64,000 nt of DNA, taken from NCBI GenBank assembly GCA_030248225.1, contig JASANE010011606.1:1-64000 (forward strand). Direction: 5' to 3'. Numbering within the stretch: the first letter of the stretch is position 1; every line of letters starts with the position of its first letter. The stretch is from Trileptium ribeirensis (Eukaryota > Nematoda > Enoplea > Enoplida > Thoracostomopsidae). This document shows, one piece after another, positions 23,650-36,637 of this stretch. The notes under the pieces were generated by a model. It did not search any database. It was not told the origin of the DNA and worked only from the letters and a program-made list of their open reading frames with translations. Position numbers and translations under genes: made by a program.

Positions 23650-25690
23650 TGTGCGTTTCGTGCAGTCTTGAAGAAACGTTTGCCGCGATGGCGAACTTAA
23701 CGTGGATGGTTTTGTGGCGTGGCTCGTGCGATATCAACTACCCTATCAGATAGCTGTTGCTCGGTTTTTTAACGAACCTCACAATCATATTGTGTACATT
23801 AGTGTCATATAATGGATTTCAATATTGAACAATTCGGTTTCGATATCCCTATATGTGATCAGTGTTCATAGTACCATTGGATTAAATGCTAACTCTAAAG
23901 TCTTCCGGTAATTTGCCATATGAAATTTCCTTGGGCCATTCAACAGAATTATCATAATCTGATCTTCCAGCCTGCCGCTGACGCCGTAAACCACCGTCCC
24001 GTGATGCTAAATCTTCTACAAATTCATTTCATCTAGTGGTCGATAGTGGAATATACAACAAACATATTGAGCTTACCAAGCCACAACCAAACCTAGCGTG
24101 GTGTGTAAATAATGTTTGGCACGTCTTGTGCTGTGCTAAATGCTCTCTCACTGCTTCAAACTGATCATACTCTACAGATTCAGGCAAATGCAGAATGCGA
24201 AACCAGGCTTTATATTATGTTTCTAGCGTTATACATAGCCATTGCGTTTGCAGCATGATACGTGACACAGTAAAGATAGACTTATGATTCAGCTAAGCCG
24301 CGGACCACACAATTTAAGTTTAATGAAAACTATGTTACAATGTCGAAGTCGCTGCTCAAATTGTCGTTGTGCAATGATCTCCGGTCAGATACGAATAAAT
24401 ATGACATTACAATATATAGCCATTGCATTTGAACCATGGTATGCGATAGAATAAAGACATACTTATGGTTTAGATAAGCGCGGACCACAAAGTTTCAGCT
24501 TACGGAAAAGTGTGCTATATACAGGGTTGCTCTATATCTAAGCACACAATTATTTATGGGTCCAAGTTGACCAGAGGTCGATTTTGAACGCCTAATTTTA
24601 TATGTGGTCGGATAAAGGTTAAAGCGATTCTCAAACCGACGATGAGCTTGATGCCTGATCGGTTGGACGACTTTATCAAGCCAGTGTGCTTCGGTTATGG
24701 AACTTCGGTTAGATTGAACGACATTCTTTATAATGTATCATCCGGATCTACGGGCCAAAATCCGATCTACCCTAGTATGTATGCACAGAACTACGGATGA
24801 AGAGTATGCAGTTCCAAAGTTACTGAAGACCTGAGACCAAGTGTGGCGTCGACTTTGTCTCGCGCAGTCAATTTACAAACAATATTTCGACCAGAAGAAA
24901 CAATGCACATAAGAAACATGACGTTACGAGATCTCAGGAGTGGCGCAGCCATTGTTAGAGAGGGAGGCCATTGCAGGAGGCTTGAATATTATTGTTACTA
25001 TGATGTCAAAACTGCGGTTTAATATTGAGATTTCGAATTTGTGGCAAACGTGGCTTAAAAATGTTGTTGTTGCTAATGATGTCTAGTCATAATAGAAATG
25101 GTCTAAATAATTAAATCTTAGTATATATATTGTATTTGTTTAGTAAATTATTATATCTTATCTGTTAGCACAGACATGCTCATATAGGCGTACCGGTGCT
25201 CCAACTTCCCCTGACAACGCCACAGGCTCGGAAATCATAGGAATTGCCGAGGGGAAGGCGCTACACCCCTCCTACAATTTCCACTGCCGACAGTCTTACT
25301 ACCCTGAGGTGCCCAAGGTCCCTGAAGACCCTCTTACCCTCCCCCTTTTTGGGCTTCGGTCAATGTATGGTTTAAAATATTTAATTACAACTTTACATAT
25401 ATACACTTCATATACGATATTGCATAAAGATAGTGCCTGAAATCCCTTGTGTTCTTTGTATAATACTGATCATCCCAAAGCAGAATAGAAACCAGCAATT
25501 TTTAAATACATTAATTAAGTTTAATTTATAACGAAAGGAGAATAAAAACCAGCTATTCGAAAATTGTATCTTCGCAAAAATACTGAGAATCCGGTCACCA
25601 ATTTTGTAATTTTGGGAAAAAGAATTTGGATATATGGAGACAATCAATGTGTTAACATTGAGACAAGTGCACTCAATTATTAATTTTAAA
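23650..25690. other. Inner region between the LTRs, first half
   Basis: No supported coding frame. It includes a ~186-bp direct duplication: TAGCCATTGC(A/G)TTTG and GCGGACCACA blocks occur at about 24236-24310 and again at about 24419-24492. A GC-rich block lies at 25190-25350. Confidence 0.35.
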
Positions 25691-25699
25691 ATATATGTG

Positions 25700-27420
25700 T
25701 TCTTATTTATTTATAGATTGTTCTTACGCGGCATGATATATGTTGCTCAATCCGAACTTATTGCTCAAAACAAACGGACGACCGATTTGTACCTCAGAGC
25801 AACACGGGTTTTCAGCCATGAACCAAAAATTCGTAAACGATGGTGGGATCGCAGGTACCAGAAGAAAAGGACAAACGATTAGTCAAGTATCCGACACGAT
25901 TTCGGAAAATATGATTTAGCACATGCGCACTATATTCGGGTTCGACTTGAGAAGTCAGTTCAAAAGACCGTTCAATTTTGAAACAGTGAAGGCCGCGAAA
26001 TGATACGTCGAAATTATCAGCAATTGGACAGGCGTGGAAACACTGTCTGGAGATATCGAAGTCGCACAATTCATGGATCAACAGTTTGGAAAGTCTGTTT
26101 CTGCTTCAAACACTGGGCTACAATGGCTTAAACAGCTGTGCATCGACAGCGAAGTACTCGATTTGTTGTTTGTTGATTTTTTTACAAAAACGATAAATAA
26201 TACACGAAAAGATGTCAAAATTTTTGCGTGGATTCTGACGCTGGCAGCAGCTAATGGAGTTTTATACCGATCATTGATATGGCCAAATTCGTTGGAGAGC
26301 TACCGAACACTACTAAGGATATGCTGCAACAAACTGATGTTGCAATGTTACGGTTCGATGAGTATTTCGGCATGCAGACGTGGGAAGCGTCATGGAGTCA
26401 AACTACGTTTGCCGTACGCAAACGAGTGAATATTTTCAAACAGCATCATTCGATTCCAGATTGGACGAATCGAACAATTTGGACGAATTCTTACAAATGT
26501 ATTGCAGTATTATGAAGGACAATATCGAACCGCGATGTTAAAATATTTCGCTATAGGCGAAGCAACTACCATAACGTCAATACGTGTTCGAATAAAAACT
26601 GATCTATCCGCTTCCTTCATTACTGCATTTTAAGGATATAACGTCCATCTTTACTGCGTTCCTCTTTGCAATACTTATTAGAGTCGCGGCGCACATTTTT
26701 TTCGTAGACAATTAAACCAGTGAAAAAGCTACCGATATTGAATGCTGTTCATCGCTGCTCGTTTCGTACAGCAGCGGCGCTGTGCTTAATAAACCGTAAA
26801 CCGACATCGTACGCCGGAAATAGAACACGAGGAGCACGGCGAAGTATCTATATTTACGAGGCATGATTTTATCGTATCCCGACTTGCCAAAGACATTTTA
26901 AATCAAATTTTTTCTGTCGACACTGAAAGGCAGGTTACATTCGATTAGCACGATACAAATGGGCACATTATCGCCGCTTACGGGTGATTAATTGGAAACC
27001 GATAAACAATAGCGTCGATCCTTCGAAAATATGTCGCCCAAAAATGATGATCTTTTAATTTCGATAGTTCACGAACGATTTGTACCATTCAAAAAGACAC
27101 CAACTTTTAGCGAACAGAGGGGGCATCAAATCATATGGGCGCAAACGGACGTCTTTTCCGAACGCGGCGTTCATCTTCGTGGTGAATTCATGAAACTAGG
27201 TAACAGACTGACGCTAGTGCCCGATGTTTTCAATCCGAGTGAGGCCACACTCAAACAACACAATGAGGTCGAGTATTCCATCAAATAGGCGGAATCGCAC
27301 AAGGAACACGAACAAAAGCGACTCGCTATGGAATGCAAATTTCGGAAATACAATGAAAGACGTTAGGCTTAACGGAAATACGTCGAAATGTGGTACAATG
27401 GAATTGTAGCGGATTAATCC
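25700..27420 (+). pseudogene. Decayed coding region of unknown element between the LTRs
   Basis: Several plus-strand frames follow one another with stops and frame changes: 25729-25882 (IRKRWWDRRYQKKR), 26034-26429, 26279-26515 (VGELPNTTKDMLQQTDVAML) and 27031-27288 (ISIVHERFVPFKKTPTFSEQ, LRGEFMKLGNRLTLVPD). GC content and residue mix are more protein-like than in the flanks. I do not recognise the family and see no reverse transcriptase, integrase or protease motif. Its position between two LTR-like repeats suggests an internal coding region of a retroelement or an unrelated element trapped there. Low-confidence evidence of past coding. Confidence 0.35.
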
Positions 27421-27994
27421 CCTACATATTGGGCTTACCCTATTTATTTTATTAATGTTGGTTTTTTATAATAATCTATTATGACAAAAATTTCTATGAG
27501 ATTTTTTATCTTGTGTCTCAACAAAATCTGTTTATTTGTTGTCTAGGGTGTATTCGCTGTATATTGTGTTTACGCGCTGTTGTAAATATTTGATTTATAT
27601 ACAATATTTAGTATGTATATTATTTGTAAGCGAATTGAAATCTACGTATTGTACGACAGCTACGTATGATTTGTGTGTATAGCGTCGGTTTTGTGAATCT
27701 GTATAAAAATCTTAAAACTTATTGTATTTCTCTTCAAATATTCCAGCATGCTACGTTTAAAAATATGATCTGATAATTGTGGCCGTAACTGGCAGGGGAA
27801 TGGGATTTTAACGCAAAATACCACAGGGCCGTTGTAGATTATGCATACAAAATTTGGCCACAATAGGCCCACCCGTTAAGAAGTTGCAGACATCATACCT
27901 TGGTCTTTTCTATCCATATGAATTTCATTGTTTCTTGGAAATTATAACTTTAAGAGAGTGTAAAACAAAATAAAACTTATAAAATTTGTGTGTT

Positions 27995-28590
27995 TAGGCC
28001 ACAGTATGGTTATATATCTAATTTGAGTGTAGCTCCTGGGTGCCTTAAGCATTAGACCTACATTAGCGGATATGTGAATGTGTATATGCTAGATTTTCAG
28101 ATAAAATTTAAAATTTGTTTATACATAAATATTCGGGGAAAATCATAAAAACTTATTTTCTAACGACTAAAATTCACTTACGTTTTAAAGAGAGAATTTA
28201 AGGGGGGGGGTTAAACTAGAGTAAATGTTGGAAACCTTTATACGTAATTTGGAACACTTGGAGATCTCAATATAGAGAAAATTAATTGTAAGACTTATAG
28301 CTCGGGTATTTAAGTGGTTGCGCAGTTAGATGAGGACCGCAGTCGGCCTCAGAAGCTGCACAGTCAAGTTGAGTACGGTTTAGCCGCTTATGTGTTTAAT
28401 GTGTGTAAAATTTTGTAATTTGTTGTAGTGTGTAAAATAAAAATATCTGCGTTATAAGTGGTGACACATTAAGGCCTTAGGAATAACCTACTAAAAAGCA
28501 GCATTAGATATTTCATTGGAGAATTTTGGGTGAACATTGTCGTAGTTTGTATGCAATCTACGGTGGAGCTAAACACCCACAGGATACGTT
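27995..28590 (+). mobile_element. Long terminal repeat, copy 2
   Basis: Partner of the repeat at 23045-23645. GCTCGGGTATTTAAG falls at 28300-28314, AAATAAAA at about 28436 and CTACGGTGGAGCTAAACACC at the 3' part. The next ~200 bases lead into a gag-like frame, so this copy could instead be the 5' LTR of a second element. Confidence 0.75.
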
Positions 28591-28789
28591 ATATTTTGGT
28601 TCCGCAAGCCTGGACCGAAAACAAGCCTAACAAACCCCAACATCTGTTGAATGTTCTGAGCGATTCGGAAAAATAACCGCTTTGTGATAATTTTGAGATT
28701 GGCCAAGGTGGTCAATATTTCGCGAAATTGAATTTGCGGTATACCATGGCTTTTGTCAACATTATATAATTAGGGCGCGTCAGAACCGA

Positions 28790-29100
28790 TCTACAATATT
28801 TGAGACTGATGTAATCTCTCTTTATCATGGAAACTTTGGAGATGATTTCGAAAAATGGATAGGAAGTTTCGAACGAAAATCTTTTGCAAACCAGTGGCCT
28901 AAAAAGATTAGATTTCTCGTATTCTACCGGTTTTTTTCGAGCAGTGATGCTCCTCGTTAATAGAAAAATATGTCATATAAAATTGTGCTCTTTCGTTATC
29001 GAAATATCAAACTAGCGCAGATCAATTAGAACGTTATTTAAAAATTGAACGAGGATTAGCCCCACGCCTTCAGGATTCGCTGCGAAAAAGCAAGTGCTCG
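28790..29100 (+). pseudogene. Ty3-like gag remnant
   Basis: The frame 28811-28960 reads ISLYHGNFGDDFEKWIGSFE and continues with ERKSFANQWPKKIRF, the typical start of a Ty3/gypsy-type gag core. After a stop a second frame gives DQLERYLKIERGLAPRLQDS, matching the expected continuation after a frameshift. It starts some 220 bases after the LTR ending at 28590, the usual gag position. At least one frameshift and one stop make it a pseudogene. Downstream to 29930 there are only broken frames rich in Gln, Asn and Ser. Confidence 0.6.
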
Positions 29101-32100
29101 CCGTACAAACTGTAATCACAAGGTTTCGATGCGTACAACAGGCAATGAGAATCATCGATTTTTAGTTCGCCGCGCCAGTTCGGTCGCTTTGATCTGACTC
29201 CACAGCGTCGCAAATACAGTGACGCGGAAAGGCACAAATCAGATTCGGACAATAATTACATATCGTAATCAAGCGTACTTTCACAACAAACATCAAAATC
29301 ACCGAATCCACAGCAAAGTCGTAATTCGTATTCGGAACAGCCGCAAAAGCAGAGACATGAGAACCGGCAACCACGACTAACAAGTGATATGCGAATAGTA
29401 AGGGAATAACCGAACAGAAAGGCAAAACAATACCTCACAATACAAAGTGTTCTTCAAAAATGTCATTTAGTGACGTAGCAAACGCAAATATTGTATTACA
29501 CGTACCGCGGATCATCCTCGCGATAACCCCACGACGACGTGCAACCAGTTCGAGCGTGAGCGTAAGCAATATCGTACGGAGTATAAGTTTAAAATATGTG
29601 ATACTGGTGCCATATAACTGCGGGCTCAAATGTTGTCGTATAAACAACCGCAATCTACACAAACAATGCCGCAATCACCTCGGATGACGATCAAAATAGT
29701 TTTAGAACACAGGGAAAGCACAACAGCGATATTTGGAATCATTGTCGCAACAACAATCAATACCTCGAAAGCTTTTGCTGGAATTGAGCGATTTGGATCC
29801 AGAAGCGATACACAAATAGAACAAGATATGAAAGAAATGTAGAAAGTAGGCTGTGATAAGCCACCAAAGCTTTAGGTACCAAATATATAAGTATTTCAGC
29901 CCTCGATAGATCCACACATAATAGTTCAACATGATTCAGCAAAAATTGCACAACTTTTCGCGAATCAAGGACAGCCTCAATGGAAATAGGATAAAATATG
30001 GTCATAGGGTAACTGAGAGTACATGCCCATATGGGACCGGTGGAGAATGGGAATTATCCCCTGAAGCCCGGACCCTTTCGGGGCGTCGCAGATATTCCGT
30101 GCCAAGTGGCCTGTTCCTCCAGAGGTTCCACACTCGACACCCTTCTCCCGTGTCAAAGTCGTGCGGAAACTCATACCAAATATTGGTAAAATGGGGAAAA
30201 TTGAACGAAATTAGCAAAAATTGGGGGAAATTTGCACAAAAGGGAAAATTGACAAAATTCACGCGAAAATTTTGACCAATATTGAGTCCACAAATATCTT
30301 AAAAATATATCCCCGCCGACTAGCTGATCCCCCGGCGGAGGACCATCCACGAGTCTCCAGTTACCTCCCCCTCTCCGGACATCGGCGGTAGTCCATGTAT
30401 GATAACTGGACAGGGACATCCGAAGGGGAGAGGAAAGAAACACCTGGCTCAGAAACCCGCGGACACCAATATAATAAAAGTAGAAACGATTCAAAACGGT
30501 GCAAAAGACAAATAGATTCAAATCCAGAACAGAAACGTGGCAATAGCCAAGTAAAGCAAAACGAAATAGCCGAACACGAAGTGGCAAGTACAAAATGTGC
30601 CAAAGCTAAAAGCACCGGTCATACAAAGGGAGCCGATTCAAAGAAATAAGGAACTGTAACGATCGGTGCCACATGATCAACTGCCATACATCTGGACAAG
30701 CGACGGGTAGTCATGGGACACATAGCCTGGTGGGGCAAATACCTGGTTCATGAGCACTCGCAGCAGCTCTCGAAGAAGAAGCCGCGAAATCTGCCATGGT
30801 TATGCTACCAAATTGTACGCCCAAGGAAAAAGAAACAGCAACAGTAAATCCGAAATAGGACAAACGGAATCAGTGAAAACAAAGTCGGTAGGACATAGGG
30901 CGTTGCGAAGTAAATCTAGTTCAGGTACGACAGGATCTCGTGCCGGGCCTAAATCAGAGTCCGAGTCGGCAACAGTTTCACAACATGATTGAGCATACTA
31001 TTCAAGTTCGCAATCAACCTCGGTTCAAGCATCACAGTGGCATGCGCACCACTTACTGGTGGAGGAACACCGCAACCACCAGAACAGTCACCACCGGTAG
31101 CGCGGCATCAACACAGAAAAAAGCCGTTTCCGGAAAAAGCCGTGCATAGTACTGATGATCAGCAACAGTCCACACGTGCTATAGTTGGACTCAAATGGGA
31201 ACAAGAAATGATGATAACACCAAGCGCGGGCAACCAAAGGCGGCTGTCCATAGTGCTGTCCGTGAGTCAGCATGCTACTGCTGAACTGAAAAATTGACCC
31301 AGCCTGATCGAAAATCTTCAAGAAGGTGTCAAGGCTTCACAGCAATAATTTAACAATTACGCTGAGAGAACACGAAGGACCAGGTTCAGTAGCAACAGCC
31401 AATCAAGCCAGCTGGAACAGCAGTTGCAACATCAACAATCGCAAAAACCGGGGTCAGCACCACAGCAGGACGAATCGTTTTAGCAGCAAGTCGGAAAGTT
31501 TCAATGAACATAACGATGCACCCTGAGCCGTACCTACATAGGTAGCTCCGCAAATCGGTTACAACGACGAAAAAGCCCGCACTAATTTCAACGCTCCACA
31601 ACTGTTACAACAGATGGAAACTCATTCGAAAACAATAGGACAATGCGCTACTGAAGCTGAATCGAGCCTTCGCAGGGCGTAACAGCCAGATCAACCGGCA
31701 GCCGCTGCAGTAGCAGCAACAGTCGAGAAGCAAATCCTTCGAATTGCGTACATTACACAGACGCAAGAGCAACCACAATAGGATTGATTATGATTGGAAA
31801 TACTGTAATTCACGATGATTGATTAACGCAGAGAAAGACTAAACTTAGACTGTTGTTCTAAAAAGACGCGAGGCATTAATACCGTTCCTCAGACTGTTGA
31901 TAACCGTATTGTACGGTCTCCTGAAGGTAACACAATTCATCGACGAGCGGTAACGCGCCGTCGCGTAGCTCACATCGAGGTCCGAATTCGTCAAAAACTT
32001 TGGAACAAAAATGTCAAGGCGCAAGTATTTGGTCATTAATATTATTCGGTATATGTACACTTTGGATTTCGCTGCCCAATTCAACAAGGGCGAACAATGG

Positions 32101-32760
32101 TTTTGATGGACGCTTTGCCACTGAGATGGGAACGATTAGATGAAATTCTTGCACGACAAGTGGATTGGCAACGGATCGAAGTCTTGGCAATGAAACAGAT
32201 GTATCAATGAAGGAAAGTAACGCAGTTATAAAACGATTCAAAGGATAAATCGCCACATTGCGTTATGCCCACTCAGTTGCTCGATAATAAATCGAAAAGA
32301 ACCAGCTTTACAATATCATCTGTACCTGCCGATATTGCGAGGCGTAAACAAATTCGACAAAAATACGCAATTGTTCTATGAAATCCACAACTTTATAGAC
32401 AACAAAAGCAACCCGATATGCTATTAATCGCTTTATTACATAGCTAGTACGGGTTTGAGCCCAAAAATACCAAATCCAGTTCCCCTTCCGGATGAAATTT
32501 GGGGTTTTACAAAATTTATTTATTTACCGCTCCATCCCTTCCCACACCTAAAATTTCTTCAATTTTGCTTTAAAACTAATTTGCTAATTTGCATATTTTC
32601 GAATCATTCTGGGTGTTAGTTAACTTAGTTTAATTTTCAGCTTTATTTTTAGTCTGCGACTCGCACGTGCAAAAGAAGCACGTTTTGTTCTGTTATTTTC
32701 ACCAACGAAAGGGGACACCTAGATACCAGTTTGATGTGTCAGCATTACGTATCGGGCCGT
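29100..32760. other. Decayed retroelement debris
   Basis: Many short overlapping frames on both strands occur, with CAA/CAG-rich stretches at 30900-31720. At 32090-32200 a short plus-strand frame reads MDALPLRWERLDEILARQVD. No reverse transcriptase, integrase or protease motif is intact. This may be the internal region of the element starting at 27995, but no third LTR was found. Confidence 0.35.
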
Positions 32761-32770
32761 TACTGTCGGG

Positions 32771-32830
32771 TGTTGGGTATTGCTAGGGGTTTAGTAAGCT
32801 ACCAAGGGGTTCCCGGGGTTAAAATCCCAA
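32771..32830 (+). repeat. LTR-start-like motif, copy 2
   Basis: TGTTGGGTATTGCTAGGGG, then TTTAGTAAGCTACCAAGGGG and TTCCCGGGGTTAAAA, followed by AT-rich sequence, parallel to the copies at 2284, 36926 and 37494. The LINE at 33182-35286 interrupts the sequence after it. Confidence 0.35.
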
Positions 32831-33181
32831 TTTTTATCTTTTTCATGAAATTCTTTATTATATGCTTCCCTCAAAATTTTAGTTCAGAAGCCTGTTCAAA
32901 TTCTAAAATATTAAATGCCACTTCAGAGAACGCCACCTAGCGCAACAATCCCGAAAGAATCGACGATGGAAAAAAAGAACGTCGAAAACAGAAAACTGAC
33001 GACGACCAGTCTTACGTACCTTACGTACGTACCAACGTCGCAGACCCATGTACTTGAGATAATAGAAGCGTTTTCTGTCGTTTGCCTGCGACGGGATAAG
33101 TCTCGAGCAACAGGAGACTTACATGTTCGAATCGAACTAGAACGAATAAAAATAAACGGCAGACCACGGCACTTCAGAGCG

Positions 33182-35286
33182 TCATAACTCATCTAGTGCA
33201 CCAGAGATGTGGAGGCGGCGTTTAAAGCTACTTAGCGAGGGCGCCGACACAACATAATCAGGCAAGCGATTCCACGGGCGAATGACGCGCAAAGCAAACA
33301 AATGTAGACGACCATTTAACCGCGCGCGCGGTTTGGCAAGTGCCATACTGTGACTGCGAGTAGGATAACGTTCATCGTTAGCAACTGTAAAAATTTTCTG
33401 CCAGTCGTAGTTGATTAAGCCATGCAGCAATTGATATGTTAAAATGAGATCGGCTCTATGTCTTCGAGTTCGAAGAGATGTAATTGAAGGTATTGTAAAC
33501 GAGCCTCATAATTCATGCCGTAGGTGCCGCGAACAAGACGAGTTGCCCTTCGTTGAACTTTTTCAAGCAGTAAGATATCTCGTTGCAAATGAAGACACCA
33601 GGCTTGACAGCCATTCTCCAATTGTGATCTTACAAGTGCTCTATATAGTAAAACAAAAGGTTTTTTGTACATGTATCCGAAGGTTCGAAATAATATGCTA
33701 ATCAGTTTGTGGCAATCAGTTGCCAATCTTTGGCAATGCAGTGAAGCTTTAAGATCGCTAGATATAGTGATGCCCAGATTTTTTTCAGCATTTGATGACT
33801 GTATCAAGTCGTTGCTAAGATAATATAACAGTTTTAGATTGTTAAATCCATAATGAAAAACAGAGCATTTGTTTACGCCAAACTGCATTAGCGAGCGATC
33901 CGCCCAATCAGAAGCAGAGTTCAGATCGCTTGCCAGAAGTTGATAGTCGGCATCAAAAGAACTTGGTCGAAGGCAACGCATAATACACGCGTCATCAGCA
34001 AATTTCCAAATATTACTCGAGATATTATCGTCCAAATCATTGATGAAACAGTTGAAAAACACTGGTCCCAGGACGGACCCCTGTGGGACGCCACTTTGTA
34101 CGGGTAGAGCAGTTGTATTAAATCCATCAATGGAGACATACTGAAGTCTATCAGAAAGAAACGCACTACACCAGTGTAGTAAATTGCCCGAAATGCCATG
34201 TGCAGCAAGTTTACTTAATAAACGTTGGTGAGGGACAAGGTCAAATGCTTTTCGCAAATCAAGAAGAATGACGTCAGCACACAGTTTATTGTCGATGAAA
34301 CCAGTGAGTGTGTGCATAAAATCGATTAATTGAAGAGTAGTAGAACGCTTAGAACGAAACCCATACTGAGACGCACCAATTAGGTTATGACTATCAAAGA
34401 AAGAAGTCATGCTAGATTTAACGATAGATTCCATAAGCTTACAGCAAGATGAAGTTAAACTAATTGGACGGTAGTTAGAGGAGCCAGATTTATGAATAGG
34501 GATTACTTTTGCAAGAGACCAATCTGAAGGAATGCAATGGTGTAGAAATGATTTGGTAAACATGAGCGATAGTGGTCTGGCAAGAGCATTGCGACATTTG
34601 AATAATATAAGATTGTTTATACCGTCATGGCCAGGTGACGCACATTGTTTAAGCTTAGAAATGGCAGTTGCCACAACAAGAGGATTAAATGAGACATCAG
34701 TTAACCTTGCAGTGGTGCGTGAGCTAAATTGTGGGAAGTCAACGGGCTCGGATTGAAAAACTGAGCAAAAATATTGATTAAACATTGTAGCAACATCACC
34801 AGGATGCTCAACAAGAGTGCCGTCAGATCGTTGAAGATTTAGAGAAGACTTCGATTTAGCAGAAACATGTCGCCAGAAAAGCTTAGGATTACTATTTATT
34901 TTGTTACTCAAACTATTCAAATAGCGCCTCTTAGACTGCTTAACTTCGATGTCACATATCAGGTTAGCATCTCTATAGCTTATCCAAGACTGTTCGTTTT
35001 GATTACGACGAAAATATGCGAAAGCATTCTTTCTGCGCTTCAAGGCTCTCCAGCATTGATGATCTGCCCAAACAGGACGCATTCTTTCGCTGGAATTTTT
35101 ACGAGGAACAAAAAGCTTTATTGCACAATTAATAACACATCGGATCTCATTCCAAATAGCTTCAACTCCTTGAGACTCAATTACATTGAGGTGAGAGCTG
35201 ACATAAGTGACAAATCGTTGCCAATTAGTTCGCTTCCAACACAGCCTATCAGGACCATAAATAATGTGGTTTGGTTCGAAGGACAT
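33182..35286 (-). mobile_element. CR1/jockey-type LINE ORF2 fragment with reverse transcriptase (one frameshift)
   Basis: The main frame, 35286..33439 (615 residues), starts after the endonuclease, in the linker. Reverse transcriptase blocks follow in order: SPGHDGI (about 217), NYRPISLTSS (271), GFRSKRSTT (309), motif A LLDLRKAFD (341), motif B GVPQGSVLGP (399) and motif C FADD (429). FADD replaces the usual YADD but keeps both catalytic aspartates. Near 33435 the frame shifts; 33430..33182 supplies the C-terminus (RVIRPWNRLPDYVVSAPSLS). The 5' end is truncated next to 35290, and no endonuclease was seen. It sits inside the LTR-type family and must be the younger insertion. Inactive because of truncation and frameshift. 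Confidence 0.92.
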
Positions 35287-35311
35287 ACAGAACAGGATAA
35301 GTCAAAGTACA

Positions 35312-35539
35312 ATGGAAGTACGAAAAGAAACAACTCAAGAACCACATCCAAGTACAATCGAACCAGAAAGCCAAGAGCAACAACAAAACGGAAGAAAGTT
35401 ACAAGAAACTTACACCGAAACGTTGCAAGAAGAAACGAGCATCGACGAACTATTCACAACAATGAAAGAACGTGAAAAAGAAACCCGAAAAATGATTCAA
35501 GTACTCCAACAACAAAAGAAAGACAATTGCAGTTCATAA
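35312..35539 (+). CDS. Short Gln/Glu-rich coiled-coil ORF, gag-like
   Basis: A 75-codon frame starts MEVRKETTQEPHPSTIEPES and ends in a heptad-like helix (KEREKETRKMIQVLQQQKKD). It begins 26 bases outside the LINE edge at 35286, so it belongs to the sequence the LINE entered. Highly polar, with no family recognised. It could be the start of a gag-like protein of the surrounding LTR-type element; low-complexity chance coding is possible. Confidence 0.3.
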   Translation: MEVRKETTQEPHPSTIEPESQEQQQNGRKLQETYTETLQEETSIDELFTTMKEREKETRKMIQVLQQQKKDNCSS

Positions 35540-35879
35540 AGAAGCATGCAACTTTGACTAAAAACTGCAACAATTATGCCAGAGCTTCGACCAAACGAAT
35601 CACAGATTCCACCGGCACAACCAAGAAAAGAATCAAAAAATGCTGATGAGGATGAAGGAATCGAAATGTGGCAAGACAACGTAAATCAACGCGGACCCTT
35701 CAACCGAGACCAAGTATGGACGGTACCGAACAACGACAAACAAACAAACAAAGTATACTAGATAACAATTACGGTCAATGATCAAGAAGTCGGAGCAAAA
35801 AGAAGCACATTTGAGATCCATGAGCAACAACAACCGAGCGCATACCAAATACGACTTACGTAATGCAAGCCGAAACCGA

Positions 35880-36345
35880 TTCGATAGAAACGGTGAACAA
35901 TACGGCGCAATTCAAGACCAAAGCGGTGCAAGTCGAACGCGATTCAACGTAAACTGTGACCAAACCGACGCAAATTATGAATATTTCGGTGCAATCACGG
36001 AACGAACCGGTGCATAATCAATGCGAACCAACACAAACCAAGATCAAATTGACGTTAATTACAACCCATTCGGTGTTAATAACGATCAATTCGGTGCAAA
36101 GAAAAATCAACCCGGTGCAACCCGAATACAATTCAGCATGAACTGAGATCAAGCGGAGACAAATTACGATCAAACCGGTGCGAATAAAGAACAAACCGGT
36201 GCAAGTCGAAAACGATTCCACGTAAACGGTGATCAAATCGACATAAATTACGGTCAATTCGGTGCAATCCAAATACAATCCAATGTAAACTCGACACAAT
36301 TCGGTGCAATTCAAGATCGAACCGGTACGAGCCGGTGCAAGTAAA
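35880..36345. repeat. GGTGCAA minisatellite
   Basis: Degenerate ~15-30 base units centred on (C/T)CGGTGCAA, alternating with ACGATCAA/GAACAAAC-type spacers, repeat some fifteen times. The translated ORFs here (for example minus 36018..36356) follow from the repeat. It lies upstream of the 230-bp module at 36638, probably in the same element. Confidence 0.55.
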
Positions 36346-36637
36346 ACGGTGAACACATGGAACCAACTACGAGCCCCAAGCGTTACAACAAATTTCGTTG
36401 CAACCCAAAGCGTAAATGGATATAACCGAATACAAACACCGTATTAGACGACAAACTGCGGGACATTTCAAACGATGAACACATGGAACCAAGTACAACC
36501 AACAACAACCGGTAAAAGCAATCGAAGCAATAGGTAGTGAGCAAAAATGACCAGCGCAAGCTTAACGTGATCAAAAAATACGGTACTAAACAACAGTGCC
36601 ACAAGTGATCTACGAGTATCGGATACCAGTGATTTTG

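Noticed and set aside
30171..30593. 140-codon minus-strand ORF
   Set aside because: Phe/Leu-rich translation of A-rich plus-strand debris; the opposite strand is equally open.
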